Positions 17,722 to 26,702 of a DNA stretch of 64,000 bases are shown one piece after another. Below the pieces are notes generated by a model, which worked only from the letters and a program-made list of their open reading frames with translations, had not been told where the DNA came from and made no database searches. The position numbers and the translations under genes are program-made. Every line of letters begins with the position of its first letter. Positions within the stretch are counted from its first letter, which is position 1. Source of the DNA: Rhodopseudomonas palustris HaA2 (GTDB taxonomy: Bacteria > Pseudomonadota > Alphaproteobacteria > Rhizobiales > Xanthobacteraceae). The stretch covers positions 1,302,001 to 1,366,000 of the forward strand of contig NC_007778.1 in NCBI RefSeq assembly GCF_000013365.1, in the 5' to 3' direction.

Positions 17722-18444
17722 ATGAAGACGATCGGCCTGATTGGCGGCATGAGCTGGGAGAGCACGGCGGTGTATTATCGCCGGCTCAACGAACAGGTGC
17801 GCAAGGCGCGCGGCGGGCTGCATTCCGCCGAGATCCTGCTGCGCTCGGTCGATTTCGACACCATCGTCGCGCTGCAGACCGCCGGCGATTGGGACGGCGC
17901 CACGCGCGTGCTGCAGAAGATCGCCCGCGAATTGCAGGCCGCCGGCGCCGATTGCGTGCTGATCTGCACCAATACGATGCACAAGCTCGCCGACGCGGTG
18001 CAAAGCGCGATCGACATCCCGCTTTTGAACATCATCGACATCTGCGCGCAGGAATTGAAGCAGGCCGGCGCCCGCAAGCCGCTGCTGCTGGCGACGCGCT
18101 ACACCATGGAACACGATTTCTATCGCGAGCGGATGCGCCGCCGCCACGGCATCGAGACCCTCGTGCCCGAGGCCGACGATCGCAGCGCGGTTCACGACGT
18201 CATCTTCACGGAACTGTGCTGCGGAATCATCCGCGACGCCTCGCGGCAGCGCTACATGGAGATCATCGCGAAGGGCCGCGCCGCGGGTGCCGACAGCGTG
18301 ATTCTCGGCTGCACCGAGATCGGCCTCTTGATCCAGCCGGAGAACATTGATCTACCGGCTTACGACTCGACGCTGCTGCACGCCGATGCGGCGGTCGACT
18401 TCGCACTCGGCAGCGGCCCGCTCGGCCGCGCCGACGCAGCCTAA
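17722..18444 (+). CDS. Aspartate/glutamate racemase family protein
   Basis: The 240-residue cofactor-independent racemase has both catalytic cysteines: Cys82 in LICTNTMHK and Cys197 in ILGCTEIGLL. Start MKTIGLIGGMSWEST is the family beginning; another ATG directly precedes it at 17719. GGAG lies seven bases ahead of the chosen ATG. It is the first gene of a plus-strand run (racemase, MDR oxidoreductase, thioesterase, SDR), which may act on one amino-acid-derived substrate. That link is inference from position only. The substrate could be aspartate, glutamate or a hydantoin-type compound. Confidence 0.88.
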   Translation: MKTIGLIGGMSWESTAVYYRRLNEQVRKARGGLHSAEILLRSVDFDTIVALQTAGDWDGATRVLQKIARELQAAGADCVLICTNTMHKLADAVQSAIDIPLLNIIDICAQELKQAGARKPLLLATRYTMEHDFYRERMRRRHGIETLVPEADDRSAVHDVIFTELCCGIIRDASRQRYMEIIAKGRAAGADSVILGCTEIGLLIQPENIDLPAYDSTLLHADAAVDFALGSGPLGRADAA

Positions 18445-18459
18445 GGAGAACAAGAAAAC

Positions 18460-19479
18460 ATGCGCGCGATGGTCCTGCGGGAACACGGGGGGCTCGACAA
18501 GCTCACCTTCGATCCGAATTTCCCCGATCCCGACATCGGACCCGGCGACGTGCTGTTGCGCGTGCGCGCGACCTCGCTGAACTATCACGACATCTTCACC
18601 CGTCGCGGCATGCCGGGCATCAAGATCCCGTTGCCGGTGATCATGGGGCTCGATGTCGCAGGCGAGATCGTCGTGGTCGGCGACGGCGTCGAGGGCTGGA
18701 AGGCCGGCGACCGCGTGCTGGTCGATCCGCTCAACCGCGTCGAAGGCGGGCTGATGGGCGAGACCATGAATGGCGGCCTCGCCGAATTGTGCAAGGCGCG
18801 CGCGCATCAGCTCGTGCGTATCCCCGATAATGTGAGCTTCGAACAGGCCGCGGCGCTGCCGGTCGCCTACGGCACCGCGCACCGCATGATGACCACCAAC
18901 GGGCAGGTCAAGGCGGGCGAGAAGGTGCTGATCCTCGGCGCCTCCGGCGGCGTCGGCGTGTGCTGCGTGCAGCTCGCCAAGATCGCCGGCGCTTACGTGA
19001 TCGCCTGCGCCGGCTCCGCCGAGAAAGGCGAGCGCCTGAAGCAGCTCGGCGCCGACGAGGTCATCCTCTACACGCAGGAAGACTTCATGCAGGTGGTGCG
19101 GCAACGCCATGGCCGGCCGGCGCGGGTCGGCGGCACAGGCTCGGAGAACGGCGGCGTCGACGTCGTGGTGAATTTCACGGGCGGCGACACCTGGGTGAAG
19201 TCGCTGCGCACGCTCAAGCTCGGCGGTCGCATCCTGACCTGCGGCGCCACCGCGGGCTACGATCCGGCCGAGGATCTGCGCGTGATCTGGACGTTCGAGT
19301 TGCAGGTCCGCGGCTCCAACGGCTGGGAGCGCGACGACATCGAGAAGCTGTTCGGGCTGCTGTCGTCGGGACGGCTCACCGCCAAGGTCGACAAGGCGTT
19401 TCCGCTGCAGCAGGCCGCGGATGCACTGGCGATGCTGGAAGACCGCACCGTGTTCGGAAAAGTCGTGGTGACGCCATGA
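18460..19479 (+). CDS. Zinc-free MDR (quinone oxidoreductase/alcohol dehydrogenase-like) NAD(P)-dependent reductase
   Basis: The 339-residue protein has the MDR GroES-like N domain and a Rossmann domain with VLILGASGGVGVCCVQLAKIAG. The usual GHE zinc motif is replaced by MGLDVAGEIVVVG, and the four-cysteine structural zinc loop is absent. It is therefore of the zinc-free quinone or enoyl reductase type. AAGGAG precedes the ATG, 15 bases after the racemase stop. The stop overlaps the start of the thioesterase gene in ATGA, so the two are co-translated. Confidence 0.87.
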   Translation: MRAMVLREHGGLDKLTFDPNFPDPDIGPGDVLLRVRATSLNYHDIFTRRGMPGIKIPLPVIMGLDVAGEIVVVGDGVEGWKAGDRVLVDPLNRVEGGLMGETMNGGLAELCKARAHQLVRIPDNVSFEQAAALPVAYGTAHRMMTTNGQVKAGEKVLILGASGGVGVCCVQLAKIAGAYVIACAGSAEKGERLKQLGADEVILYTQEDFMQVVRQRHGRPARVGGTGSENGGVDVVVNFTGGDTWVKSLRTLKLGGRILTCGATAGYDPAEDLRVIWTFELQVRGSNGWERDDIEKLFGLLSSGRLTAKVDKAFPLQQAADALAMLEDRTVFGKVVVTP

Positions 19480-19886
19480 GCGAGCCGCTGGCGCCCGCGC
19501 AGATCGAGGCGATGCTGCAGGCCTCGCCGTTCATTTCGTTTCTCGGCCTGACGGTGAGTTCGCTCGACGCCGCCAATCAGGAGATCGTGATGCGATCGCC
19601 GATGCGCCCGGAATTCGAGCGCGAGCCCGGCACCAAGCAGTGGCACGGCGGCCCGATCGCCTCGATCATCGACACTGTCGGCGACTACGCGCTGGTGATG
19701 TTCGTCGGCCGCGGCTTGCCCACGATCAATTTTCGCGTCGATTATTTCCGCCCCGCGATCGACACCGCGCTGATCTCGACCGGCCGGGTGCGCCGGCTCG
19801 GCCGCACCGTCGGCGTCGCCGATGTCGACGTCCACGACGAGAAGGGCGCGCTGATCGCGATCGGGCGCGCGACCTATGCGATCTGA
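19476..19886 (+). CDS. PaaI-type hotdog thioesterase
   Basis: The 136-residue protein is a single hotdog domain of the PaaI family, with the signature WHGGPIASIIDTVGDYAL carrying the HGG turn and the acidic helix position, then TINFRVDYFRPA. It would hydrolyse an acyl-CoA, perhaps aromatic. Its ATG overlaps the stop of the MDR gene. The following SDR gene starts 28 bases downstream, so an operon is likely. Confidence 0.85.
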   Translation: MSEPLAPAQIEAMLQASPFISFLGLTVSSLDAANQEIVMRSPMRPEFEREPGTKQWHGGPIASIIDTVGDYALVMFVGRGLPTINFRVDYFRPAIDTALISTGRVRRLGRTVGVADVDVHDEKGALIAIGRATYAI

Positions 19887-19913
19887 TATCACGAGATCAG
19901 CGCCGGAGCCGCG

Positions 19914-20675
19914 ATGAAGCCGCTCGCCGACAGGATCGCTCTCGTCACCGGCGCCAGCCGCGGCATCGGGCGCGCGATCGCTGTCCGGCTGGCGCAGGAC
20001 GGCGCGGTCGTCGGGATCCACTATCGCGCCGAGCGCGACAAGGCCGCCGAGTTGCTCGCGCAGATCCGCAGCGATGGCGGCGACGGCTTCCTGATCGCAG
20101 CCGATCTCGCCGACCCCGCCGGCGCCGTGCAACTCGCCGAAGCGCTGATCGCCGAACTGCGCCGCCGGCGCGATCCGCCGCTGCTCGACATCCTCGTCAA
20201 CAACGCCGGCATCGACGACCGCAAGACCATCGAGCAGGTCACCGAAGCCGAGTTCGACCGGATGTGGCAGGTCAATTTCAAGTCGCCGTTCTTCCTGATC
20301 CAGAAGCTCTTGCCGGTGCTGGCCGATGGCGGCCGCATCATCAACATCTCGTCGATGGCGGCGCGGCTGTCGTTTCCGACCATGCCGGTCTACGCGCCGA
20401 CCAAGGCGGCGCTGTCGACGCTGAGCCGCATCCTCGCCGCGCATCTCGGCCCGCGCGGCATCACGGTGAATGCGGTGCTGCCGGGTGCGACGGCGACCGA
20501 TCTCAACCCTGCCGCGTCCGATCCGCAGCGCGCCGCCGCGCTCCGCGACAGCATCGCGCTCGGCCGCATCGCGGGGCCAGAGGACATCGCGCCGATCGTC
20601 GCCTTCCTCGCCTCGAAGGACGGCGGCTGGATCACCGGCGAGACCATCGAAGCCAGCGGCGGTCAGCGCCTATGA
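19914..20675 (+). CDS. SDR family oxidoreductase (FabG-like)
   Basis: The 253-residue classical SDR has TGASRGIG (residues 12-19), NNAG (96-99) and the catalytic Ser146/147-Tyr160-Lys164 set in INISSMAARLSFPTMPVYAPTK. It ends GWITGETIEASGGQRL, as 3-oxoacyl-ACP reductase-like SDRs do. It would reduce a carbonyl with NAD(P)H. It is probably part of the operon beginning with the racemase. Confidence 0.88.
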   Translation: MKPLADRIALVTGASRGIGRAIAVRLAQDGAVVGIHYRAERDKAAELLAQIRSDGGDGFLIAADLADPAGAVQLAEALIAELRRRRDPPLLDILVNNAGIDDRKTIEQVTEAEFDRMWQVNFKSPFFLIQKLLPVLADGGRIINISSMAARLSFPTMPVYAPTKAALSTLSRILAAHLGPRGITVNAVLPGATATDLNPAASDPQRAAALRDSIALGRIAGPEDIAPIVAFLASKDGGWITGETIEASGGQRL

Positions 20676-20853
20676 GCTATCGATTCGGTCGCGAATGTGT
20701 TTCTCCGAAACCGGGTTCGCGCCGGACGATTTCACTCTCTCTCCACGATTTGATGCACATCGATGCTGCGCGCGCGGCGCGTTTGGCATGGCGCGTGCTT
20801 TGTGCAATTCATCCGCAACGCTGCGCGCATAGCGCGGCAAGGATGGTGCGCTG

Positions 20854-21318
20854 ATGGACCGGATCGATCTGAAGATACTCGGCTGCCTGCAGGACGACGC
20901 GATGATGCCGGTCGCGGCGGTGGCGGAGAAGGCGGGGCTGTCGACCTCGCCGTGCTGGCGCAGGATCCAGGCGCTGATCGAGAAGAAGATCATCCGCCGC
21001 CGCGTCGCGCTGCTCGACGCCAATCTGGTCAACGTGCCGGTGACGGTGTTCGTCACGCTGAAGACCAACAAGCATCACAGCAAATGGATGACGACCTTCG
21101 CACGCGAGATCGCCAAGATTCCGGAAGTCACCGAATTCTACCGGATGAGCGGCGAGGTCGACTATCTGCTGCGCATCGTGGTGCCCGACGTGGCGGCCTA
21201 CGACAACGTCTACAAGCGGCTGATCAGCGCCGCCGAATTGTTCGACGTCAGTTCGAGCTTCGCGATGGAGACGATCAAATATTCCACCGCGCTGCCGCTC
21301 AACTACGCGAAGGTGTGA
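20854..21318 (+). CDS. Lrp/AsnC family transcriptional regulator
   Basis: The 154-residue protein has an N-terminal helix-turn-helix (PVAAVAEKAGLSTSPCWRRI) and a C-terminal RAM/ligand-binding domain (EVTEFYRMSGEVDYLLRIVV). Lrp-type proteins sense amino acids. It lies between the racemase-SDR genes and an amino-acid/amide-type solute-binding protein, so it may regulate either. The 178 bases ahead of it contain no evident gene. The start ATG lacks a strong Shine-Dalgarno sequence. Confidence 0.9.
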   Translation: MDRIDLKILGCLQDDAMMPVAAVAEKAGLSTSPCWRRIQALIEKKIIRRRVALLDANLVNVPVTVFVTLKTNKHHSKWMTTFAREIAKIPEVTEFYRMSGEVDYLLRIVVPDVAAYDNVYKRLISAAELFDVSSSFAMETIKYSTALPLNYAKV

Positions 21319-21394
21319 GTCCGGAAGCGGCGCAACGGGCAAAAGAGGTGAACAGTTGAACCACGGCAACGATCGGCGGATTGGAGAGAACATC

Positions 21395-22642
21395 ATGGCC
21401 ATCTATCGGACGAATGCGACCAGGCGGCTGGCGGCGCTCGCGCTCTGTGCGGGCCTCGGCATTTCGGGTCTCGGCATCGGTGCAGCGACGGCGCAACAGG
21501 CCGACAATTCGCCGGTGCGGATCGGCGTGCTCACCGACATGTCGGGCCTGTTCGCCGACATCTCCGGTCCGGGCGCGGTCACGGCGGTGAAGATGGCGGT
21601 CGACGATTTCGGCGGCAAGGTGCTCGGCCGGCCGATCGAGGTGCTGTCCGCCGATCACCAGAACAAGGCCGATGTCGGCGTCTCGCTGGCGCGCGAATGG
21701 ATCGACGAGAAGAACGTGGCGATGCTCGCCGATCTGATGAACTCGTCGGTCGCGCTCGGCGTCATGGAACTGACCAAGGCCAAGGACCGCATCGCCATCG
21801 TCAACGGCGCGTCGACCTCGGTGATTACCAACGAGAAATGCACGCCGAACAGCATTCACTACACTTGGGACACCTATGCGCTGGCGCGCGGCACCGCCAA
21901 TGCGGTGGTCAAGCGCGGCAAGAAAAAGTGGGCGATCCTGCAGGCCGATTTCGCCTACGGCCACCAGCTCGCCAATGACAGCCGCCGCTTCGTCGAGGCG
22001 GCCGGCGGCAAGGTGGTGTCGGACATCAAGCACCCGATCAACACCAGCGACTTCTCGTCCTTCCTGCTGCAGGCGCAGAGCTCGGGCGCGGACGTGATCG
22101 CGCTCGCCAATGGCGGCGCCGACACCATCAACGCCATCAAGTCGGCGGCCGAATTCGGCATCGGCCGCGACGGCAAGCAGCAGGTGGTCGGCCTCGCCAT
22201 CAACCTCAACGACACCCGCGCGCTCGGCCTCGCCAACGCGCAAGGGCTGCTGCTGACCGAGGCGTGGTACTGGGACCTCAACGACGAGACCCGCGCCTTC
22301 GCCAAGCGGTTCCAGGAGAAGTTCGGCAAGATGCCGACCTCGACCCAGGCCGGCGACTACTCCTCGACCATGCATTACCTGAAAGCGGTCGCCGCCGCCG
22401 GCACGCTGGATGCGCAGACCGTGATGGCCAAGATGCGCGAGATGCCGATCGACGATTTCTTCGCCAAGGGCGGCAAGATCCGGATCGACGGCCGCATGGT
22501 GCACGACATGTATCTGGCCGAAGTGAAGAAGCCGGCGGACTCCAAGGGGCCGTGGGACTTCTACACCATCCTCGAAACCATCCCCGGCGACCAGGCCTTC
22601 CGCCCGCTGTCGGAAAGCGCCTGCCCGCTGGTGAAGAAGTAA
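21395..22642 (+). CDS. ABC transporter substrate-binding protein (branched-chain amino acid/amide type)
   Basis: The 415-residue periplasmic binding protein of the LivJ/type I fold family has an N-terminal signal peptide of about 34 residues, with cleavage likely near GAATAQQ. The body begins VRIGVLTDMSGLFADISGPG and includes AILQADFAYGHQLANDSRRF. GGAGAG precedes the ATG at 21395. No permease or ATPase genes follow: the next gene is an acyl-CoA ligase. The protein must therefore use a transporter encoded elsewhere, or only the binding component was retained here. Confidence 0.92.
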   Translation: MAIYRTNATRRLAALALCAGLGISGLGIGAATAQQADNSPVRIGVLTDMSGLFADISGPGAVTAVKMAVDDFGGKVLGRPIEVLSADHQNKADVGVSLAREWIDEKNVAMLADLMNSSVALGVMELTKAKDRIAIVNGASTSVITNEKCTPNSIHYTWDTYALARGTANAVVKRGKKKWAILQADFAYGHQLANDSRRFVEAAGGKVVSDIKHPINTSDFSSFLLQAQSSGADVIALANGGADTINAIKSAAEFGIGRDGKQQVVGLAINLNDTRALGLANAQGLLLTEAWYWDLNDETRAFAKRFQEKFGKMPTSTQAGDYSSTMHYLKAVAAAGTLDAQTVMAKMREMPIDDFFAKGGKIRIDGRMVHDMYLAEVKKPADSKGPWDFYTILETIPGDQAFRPLSESACPLVKK

Positions 22643-22711
22643 GCGGTCGCCGGAGCAACGCTACGGCTACAGCAAGTCCGGGCTTCAAGTTCGCTCCCGG
22701 ATTCCTCAACC

Positions 22712-22800
22712 CGTCATGGCCGGGCTTGACCCGGCCATCCACGTCTTGCCACGTCGGCGAGCTCGAAGGCGTGGATGCCCGGGACGAGCCCGGGCATGAC
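22712..22800. repeat. Interspersed palindromic repeat, family D (CATGGCCGGGCTTGACCCGGCC)
   Basis: The element starts GTCATGGCCGGGCTTGACC and ends with a matching inverse ending GGGCATGAC. A second copy lies at 53067, and a half copy follows the repeat at 3394. Confidence 0.75.
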
Positions 22801-22882
22801 GAACTCTGAGTACACGGACTGGACCGAGACCTCCGTAGCCGTTTCAGTCCAATTACGATCACGTCCCCTCTGGAGTGCCTTC

Positions 22883-24403
22883 ATGTCCTGGCCGTCCCGC
22901 AATCTCGGCTGCTGTTTCGATCCGTCGGCGCAACCCGACAAGGTCGCGATCATCGATCTGCGCCGCCCGGAGCAGCCGCAGGAGATCACCTACGCCGCGC
23001 TCGACGCCGCCTGCGACGCGGTGGCGCGCGGGCTGCTCGGCCGCGGCCTGACGCGCGGCGACCGCGTCGGCATCCTGTCGCTGAATTCGGCGCCGATGAT
23101 CGCGGCCTATCTGGGCATCATGCGGGCCGGCCTCGTCGCGGTGCCGATCTCGTTCAAGCTGGCGCGCGACACCGTCGATTACATCGTCAAGGACGCCGAT
23201 CTGCGCGCCGTGTTCCACGATCACGAGCGTGCCGCGACGGTGCCGGACGGCGTGCTCGGCATCGATTTCGACGCGCCGGACGGCTACGCGGCGCTGCTCG
23301 ACCATGGCCCGTTCACCGCGATCGAGCCGCAGGCCCGCGAGGTCGCCACCATTCTCTACACCTCGGGGTCGACCGGCATGCCGAAAGGCGTGCTGCTGTC
23401 GCACGAATCGCAGATGTGGGCGCTCGACACCGCGGCGCGCGCCGGCGACCGCTCGCAGCATCGCTATATCGTCGCCGCGCCGATGTTCCACATGAACGCG
23501 ACGATCAGCGCCAAGACCGCGCTCCATGCGGGCGCCTCGATGGTGCTGCTGCCGTCGTTCGACGCGCGGCTCTATGCGCAGGCGATCGCCAAATATCGCG
23601 TCACCTGGCTGACCTCGGTGCCGACCATGCTGGCGATGATGGCGCGCGAGCGCGACCTGATCGCCACGCTCGATTTCTCCTCGGTCAGCCATGTGATGAT
23701 GGGCTCGGCGCCGCTCACCAAGGCGCTGGTCGAGAAGGTGCAGGGCATCTTCCCGGGGGCGGCGATCAGCAACGCCTATGGCACCACCGAGGCCGGCCCC
23801 GGCGTGTTCGGTCCGCATCCGGACGGCCTGCCGCGGCCGGACACGGCGGTCGGCTATCCGACCGAGGGCGCGCTCGCCGAATTGCGCGAGGGCCCCTCGC
23901 CGGACGAGGGCGTGCTCTACATGAAGAACCCGATGCTGATGGAGGGCTACAACAACCGGCCGGAGAAGACCGCCGAGGTGATGCGCGACGGCTGGTATCG
24001 CTCCGGCGACATCATGCGCCGCGACGCGCACGGCTTCTTCCATTTCCTCGGGCGCGCCGACGACATGTTCGTGGTCGGGGGCGAGAACGTCTGGCCCGGC
24101 GAGGTCGAGAAACTGATCGAGCGGATGCCCGGCGTGCACCAGGCCGCGGTGGTGCCGGTGCCGGACGACATCAAGGGCACGCTGCCGTTCGCCTTCGTGG
24201 TGAAGCAGGACGGCGCCGCGATCGACGAGGCGGCGGTGAAGACCTTCACCATCGCCAACGGCCCGGCCTTCGCCCACCCGCGCTTCGTCGAATTCCGCGC
24301 CGCCATCGCGTTATCGGCGACCAACAAGCCGGACCGGCGGCTCTTGACCGAGGAAGCCCAGCAGATCGCCGCAAAGCGCCGCGCGGCCGGCGAGCGGGGG
24401 TGA
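22883..24403 (+). CDS. AMP-dependent acyl-CoA synthetase (class I adenylate-forming ligase)
   Basis: The 506-residue enzyme has the AMP-binding signature ILYTSGSTGMPKGVLLSH, a YGTTEAGPG motif A5, and the hinge segment YRSGDIMRRD. C-terminal TNKPDRRLL carries the lysine expected to contact the adenylate. It activates a carboxylic acid to its CoA thioester; the acid is unknown. TGGAG precedes the ATG at 22883. Its place after the binding protein suggests import followed by CoA activation, but that is inference. Confidence 0.9.
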   Translation: MSWPSRNLGCCFDPSAQPDKVAIIDLRRPEQPQEITYAALDAACDAVARGLLGRGLTRGDRVGILSLNSAPMIAAYLGIMRAGLVAVPISFKLARDTVDYIVKDADLRAVFHDHERAATVPDGVLGIDFDAPDGYAALLDHGPFTAIEPQAREVATILYTSGSTGMPKGVLLSHESQMWALDTAARAGDRSQHRYIVAAPMFHMNATISAKTALHAGASMVLLPSFDARLYAQAIAKYRVTWLTSVPTMLAMMARERDLIATLDFSSVSHVMMGSAPLTKALVEKVQGIFPGAAISNAYGTTEAGPGVFGPHPDGLPRPDTAVGYPTEGALAELREGPSPDEGVLYMKNPMLMEGYNNRPEKTAEVMRDGWYRSGDIMRRDAHGFFHFLGRADDMFVVGGENVWPGEVEKLIERMPGVHQAAVVPVPDDIKGTLPFAFVVKQDGAAIDEAAVKTFTIANGPAFAHPRFVEFRAAIALSATNKPDRRLLTEEAQQIAAKRRAAGERG

Positions 24404-24662
24404 GCCCCAACCGGGCAATGTCAGTGGTTAATGCACAGTTGAGGCGCAGGGGGAGGCGGTCGTCCGGAGGTATTTAGGTATATTTTTCGTTCGTTTTGAC
24501 TGCGTGCGGATACGCAGGGACAGCTTGGCAGATTGACATTTGCTGCACTGCGCTCAAGTGATGAGCCGAAGTTGGGATTGAAAGGCGAAAGCGAGTGGGT
24601 GGTGTCCCGCTGCGGTTGCCACTGACCCGGCCGGATCGATGCGTAACCGCAGGAGCATGGAG

Positions 24663-24968
24663 ATGAGTGCCGTGGTTCGGATGTTCTATAATGTGCCGGT
24701 GATCGGCTGGCTGGTGAAGGATGCCGTCCACGGCACGCCCGAAGCCAAGTATTTCTTCGCCTTCAACCTCGTGGTGCTGCTGATCGCCGGGATCTATTTC
24801 ATCGGCTATCCGCTGCTGATCACGCTCGGGCTGATCGGATCCGCCGCCGGCCTGTCCGGTCTGGTGCTGCTGACCTGCGGCGACGCGTTCGACAGCCGCG
24901 CCTCCGACGCCGTGGCCCGCGCCCCGGCCCCGCCGGTCCGCAAACCCTCGATGCGCCGGGCGGCCTGA
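24663..24968 (+). CDS. Small predicted membrane protein of unknown function
   Basis: The 101-residue protein is not recognised as a named family. One hydrophobic stretch at about residues 30-72 (FFAFNLVVLLIAGIYFIGYP, continuing through LLITLGLIGSAAGLSGLVLL) probably makes two membrane segments. A basic proline-rich tail of about 25 residues follows. AGGAG lies seven bases before the chosen ATG; an in-frame ATG at 24639 is upstream of that site. The preceding 250 bases include an AT-rich stretch near 24476-24500 suited to a promoter. Confidence 0.65.
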   Translation: MSAVVRMFYNVPVIGWLVKDAVHGTPEAKYFFAFNLVVLLIAGIYFIGYPLLITLGLIGSAAGLSGLVLLTCGDAFDSRASDAVARAPAPPVRKPSMRRAA

Positions 24969-25004
24969 GCCCCCGGCCGCAACCGCGCTCCGGGCTGGCT
25001 GCGA

Positions 25005-26039
25005 TCAGCCCGCCCGCTGCGCGCAGCTCTGCGCCAGCCGCTGCCAGGCGGGCTCGTCCGCCGGCAGTCCGAAGCGATATCGGCGCGGGCTGTGCGCGAA
25101 GGCGCGGATCAGAATGCCCGCGCGCGCGAAGCGATCGACCAGATCGCGATCGTCTGCGTTCTCATACAGCCCGTACAGATCGGTGCCGCCGCACGGCGTG
25201 AGTTCGGCAGCGGCCAGCGTCGCGTCGAGCCGGCGGCGATCCTCACGCAGCCGCCCCCGCGTCGCGTCGATCCACGCGGTGTCGCGCAGCGCGGCCGTCG
25301 CGATCGTGCAGGCCGGTCCGGACGCCGCCCAGTCGCCGAGCAGATCGCGCCAGCGCTGCGCCTCGTCGGCATTCACCGCGACGAAGCCCAGCCGCAGCCC
25401 GGCGAGGCCGAAGAATTTTCCAAGCGAGCGCAGCACCACCACGCCACGCGGCAACGCCGCGCCGCGCAGCAGCGACGCCTCCGGCCTGAGATCGCCGAAG
25501 GCTTCGTCGACCACGAGGCGGCGCCCGGCCGCGCTCCAGTGCTGTGCGAATTCGGTCAGAGGCTCGCGCGCGATCAGCCGGCCGTCCGGATTGTTCGGGT
25601 TCACCACGACCACGACGTCGAACGCCGCCTGCGGATCGGGCAGGGTGTCGATCTCATGCACCTCGGCGCCCGCCGCGCACCACGCCGCCGCGTGCGAGCC
25701 GTAGGTCGGCCCGAGGATGCCGACTTGCGCGATCGAACCGGACGCAGTCCGCGCAAGCGGTGCCAGCCGGATCGCGATCTCGCTGCCCGGCACCGGCAGC
25801 ATCGCGGCGCCGTCCGGTAGGCCGTAGGCCTGTGCGGCAGCGGCGCACAGATCGTCGAGCTCGCTCGTCAGCGGCAGCCGCGCGAACCATGACGGCGCCA
25901 GCGGCGGCACCGGATAAGCGATCGGATTGATCCCGGTCGACAGATCGATCCAGGGCCGCGGCGCGTCGGGATAGCATGTCGCCGCGATGTCGATCCGGCC
26001 GCCGTGAATCCGCAGCGCCGTCGCCGCGTCTGCCGTCAA
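25005..26039 (-). CDS. cobC: Threonine-phosphate decarboxylase / CobC-type aminotransferase fold enzyme
   Basis: This PLP enzyme of the fold-I aminotransferase superfamily makes or attaches the aminopropanol arm of cobalamin. Family features are HGGRIDIAATCYPDAPRPW and DLSTGINPIAYP near the N terminus, VVVNPNNPDGRL, and the PLP-lysine motif LRSLGKFFGLAGLRLGF. No ATG is available near the start. A TTG at 26039 overlaps the stop of the small upstream gene (TTGA), suggesting coupled translation; a TTG at 26054 is also possible. No other cobalamin genes lie in the window. Confidence 0.87.
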   Translation of the reverse strand: MTADAATALRIHGGRIDIAATCYPDAPRPWIDLSTGINPIAYPVPPLAPSWFARLPLTSELDDLCAAAAQAYGLPDGAAMLPVPGSEIAIRLAPLARTASGSIAQVGILGPTYGSHAAAWCAAGAEVHEIDTLPDPQAAFDVVVVVNPNNPDGRLIAREPLTEFAQHWSAAGRRLVVDEAFGDLRPEASLLRGAALPRGVVVLRSLGKFFGLAGLRLGFVAVNADEAQRWRDLLGDWAASGPACTIATAALRDTAWIDATRGRLREDRRRLDATLAAAELTPCGGTDLYGLYENADDRDLVDRFARAGILIRAFAHSPRRYRFGLPADEPAWQRLAQSCAQRAG

Positions 26040-26176
26040 GGCGTCACCAGCCAATAGCCGCCGACCACCAGGATCAGCGCCAGCACAATGATCACGCCGA
26101 GCACCGCGATGATGATCTGCGGCAGGCTGTGCTCGTCGAGCCAGCGCTGCAGCTTCCGTTCCAGTCCCAAACCCAT
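26036..26176 (-). CDS. Small single-pass membrane protein, coupled to cobC
   Basis: The 46-residue protein has a charged N-terminal part (MGLGLERKLQRWLDEHSLPQ) followed by one membrane helix (IIIAVLGVIIVLALILVVGG). It is not recognised. Its stop overlaps the probable TTG start of cobC, so the two are likely co-translated. Homologues could only be found by a search. An upstream extension to 26242 is less likely because it is composed of Arg/Pro-rich sequence. Confidence 0.55.
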   Translation of the reverse strand: MGLGLERKLQRWLDEHSLPQIIIAVLGVIIVLALILVVGGYWLVTP

Positions 26177-26369
26177 CGATCGCTCACTTGTCCTGCGGCT
26201 CGGCCGGCGAGGGATTCTGCGGCCGGGCCGCTGATCTAGCACTTTGCCGGCCGGCGCGCGCCAATTCGCGTGCGGCGAAAGGTTCCGACCTTCGCCTGCG
26301 GCAACGCCGCTCGCTTCCCCCGGAACCAGCCGCTGCGTCCGGATTTGACCTATGAACAGGAGGTTTGCA

Positions 26370-26603
26370 ATGTCGATCCGCTTTCAAATCGCGGCGCTGG
26401 TTTACATGATGATCAATGCGGTCGTATTCGGCGTCGGCCTCGTGACCGTCATGACGCTCCCGTCGCTCGCGCGCCACGCCTTCGACCTGATCCCCGTGGT
26501 GGTGGTCGCCAGTTTCGTGCTCGCCGCGCCGCTGGCGTGGCTGATCGCGCCGCGGCTGCGCGCGCGCTTCTGGCGGCCGCGACAGGCCACGGCCGGGCGC
26601 TGA
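26370..26603 (+). CDS. Small two-helix membrane protein
   Basis: The 77-residue protein has two hydrophobic segments (IAALVYMMINAVVFGVGLVT and LIPVVVVASFVLAAPLAWLI) and a short Arg-rich tail. AGGAGG lies six bases before the chosen ATG; an in-frame ATG at 26352 lies ahead of that site. It is just upstream of an Fnr-type box and a Crp/Fnr regulator gene. No function is recognised. Confidence 0.65.
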   Translation: MSIRFQIAALVYMMINAVVFGVGLVTVMTLPSLARHAFDLIPVVVVASFVLAAPLAWLIAPRLRARFWRPRQATAGR

Positions 26604-26630
26604 GCCGCGGCGGTTCGCCGCCGCCGCCCG

Positions 26631-26644
26631 TTGACAAGGATCAA
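26631..26644. promoter_or_regulatory. FNR/FixK-type binding site
   Basis: TTGACAAGGATCAA matches the alphaproteobacterial FNR/FixK consensus TTGAY-N4-RTCAA at every fixed position. It is about 60 bases ahead of the Crp/Fnr regulator gene and follows the small membrane-protein gene. This suggests oxygen-responsive or self-regulated expression of the regulator. The site is read directly; its occupancy is inference. Confidence 0.65.
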
Positions 26645-26702
26645 ACGCCCGCCGAATGCTATACGGCATACGAGTAGCAGGGTGTGGTGAACGGCGGTCG
26701 TG

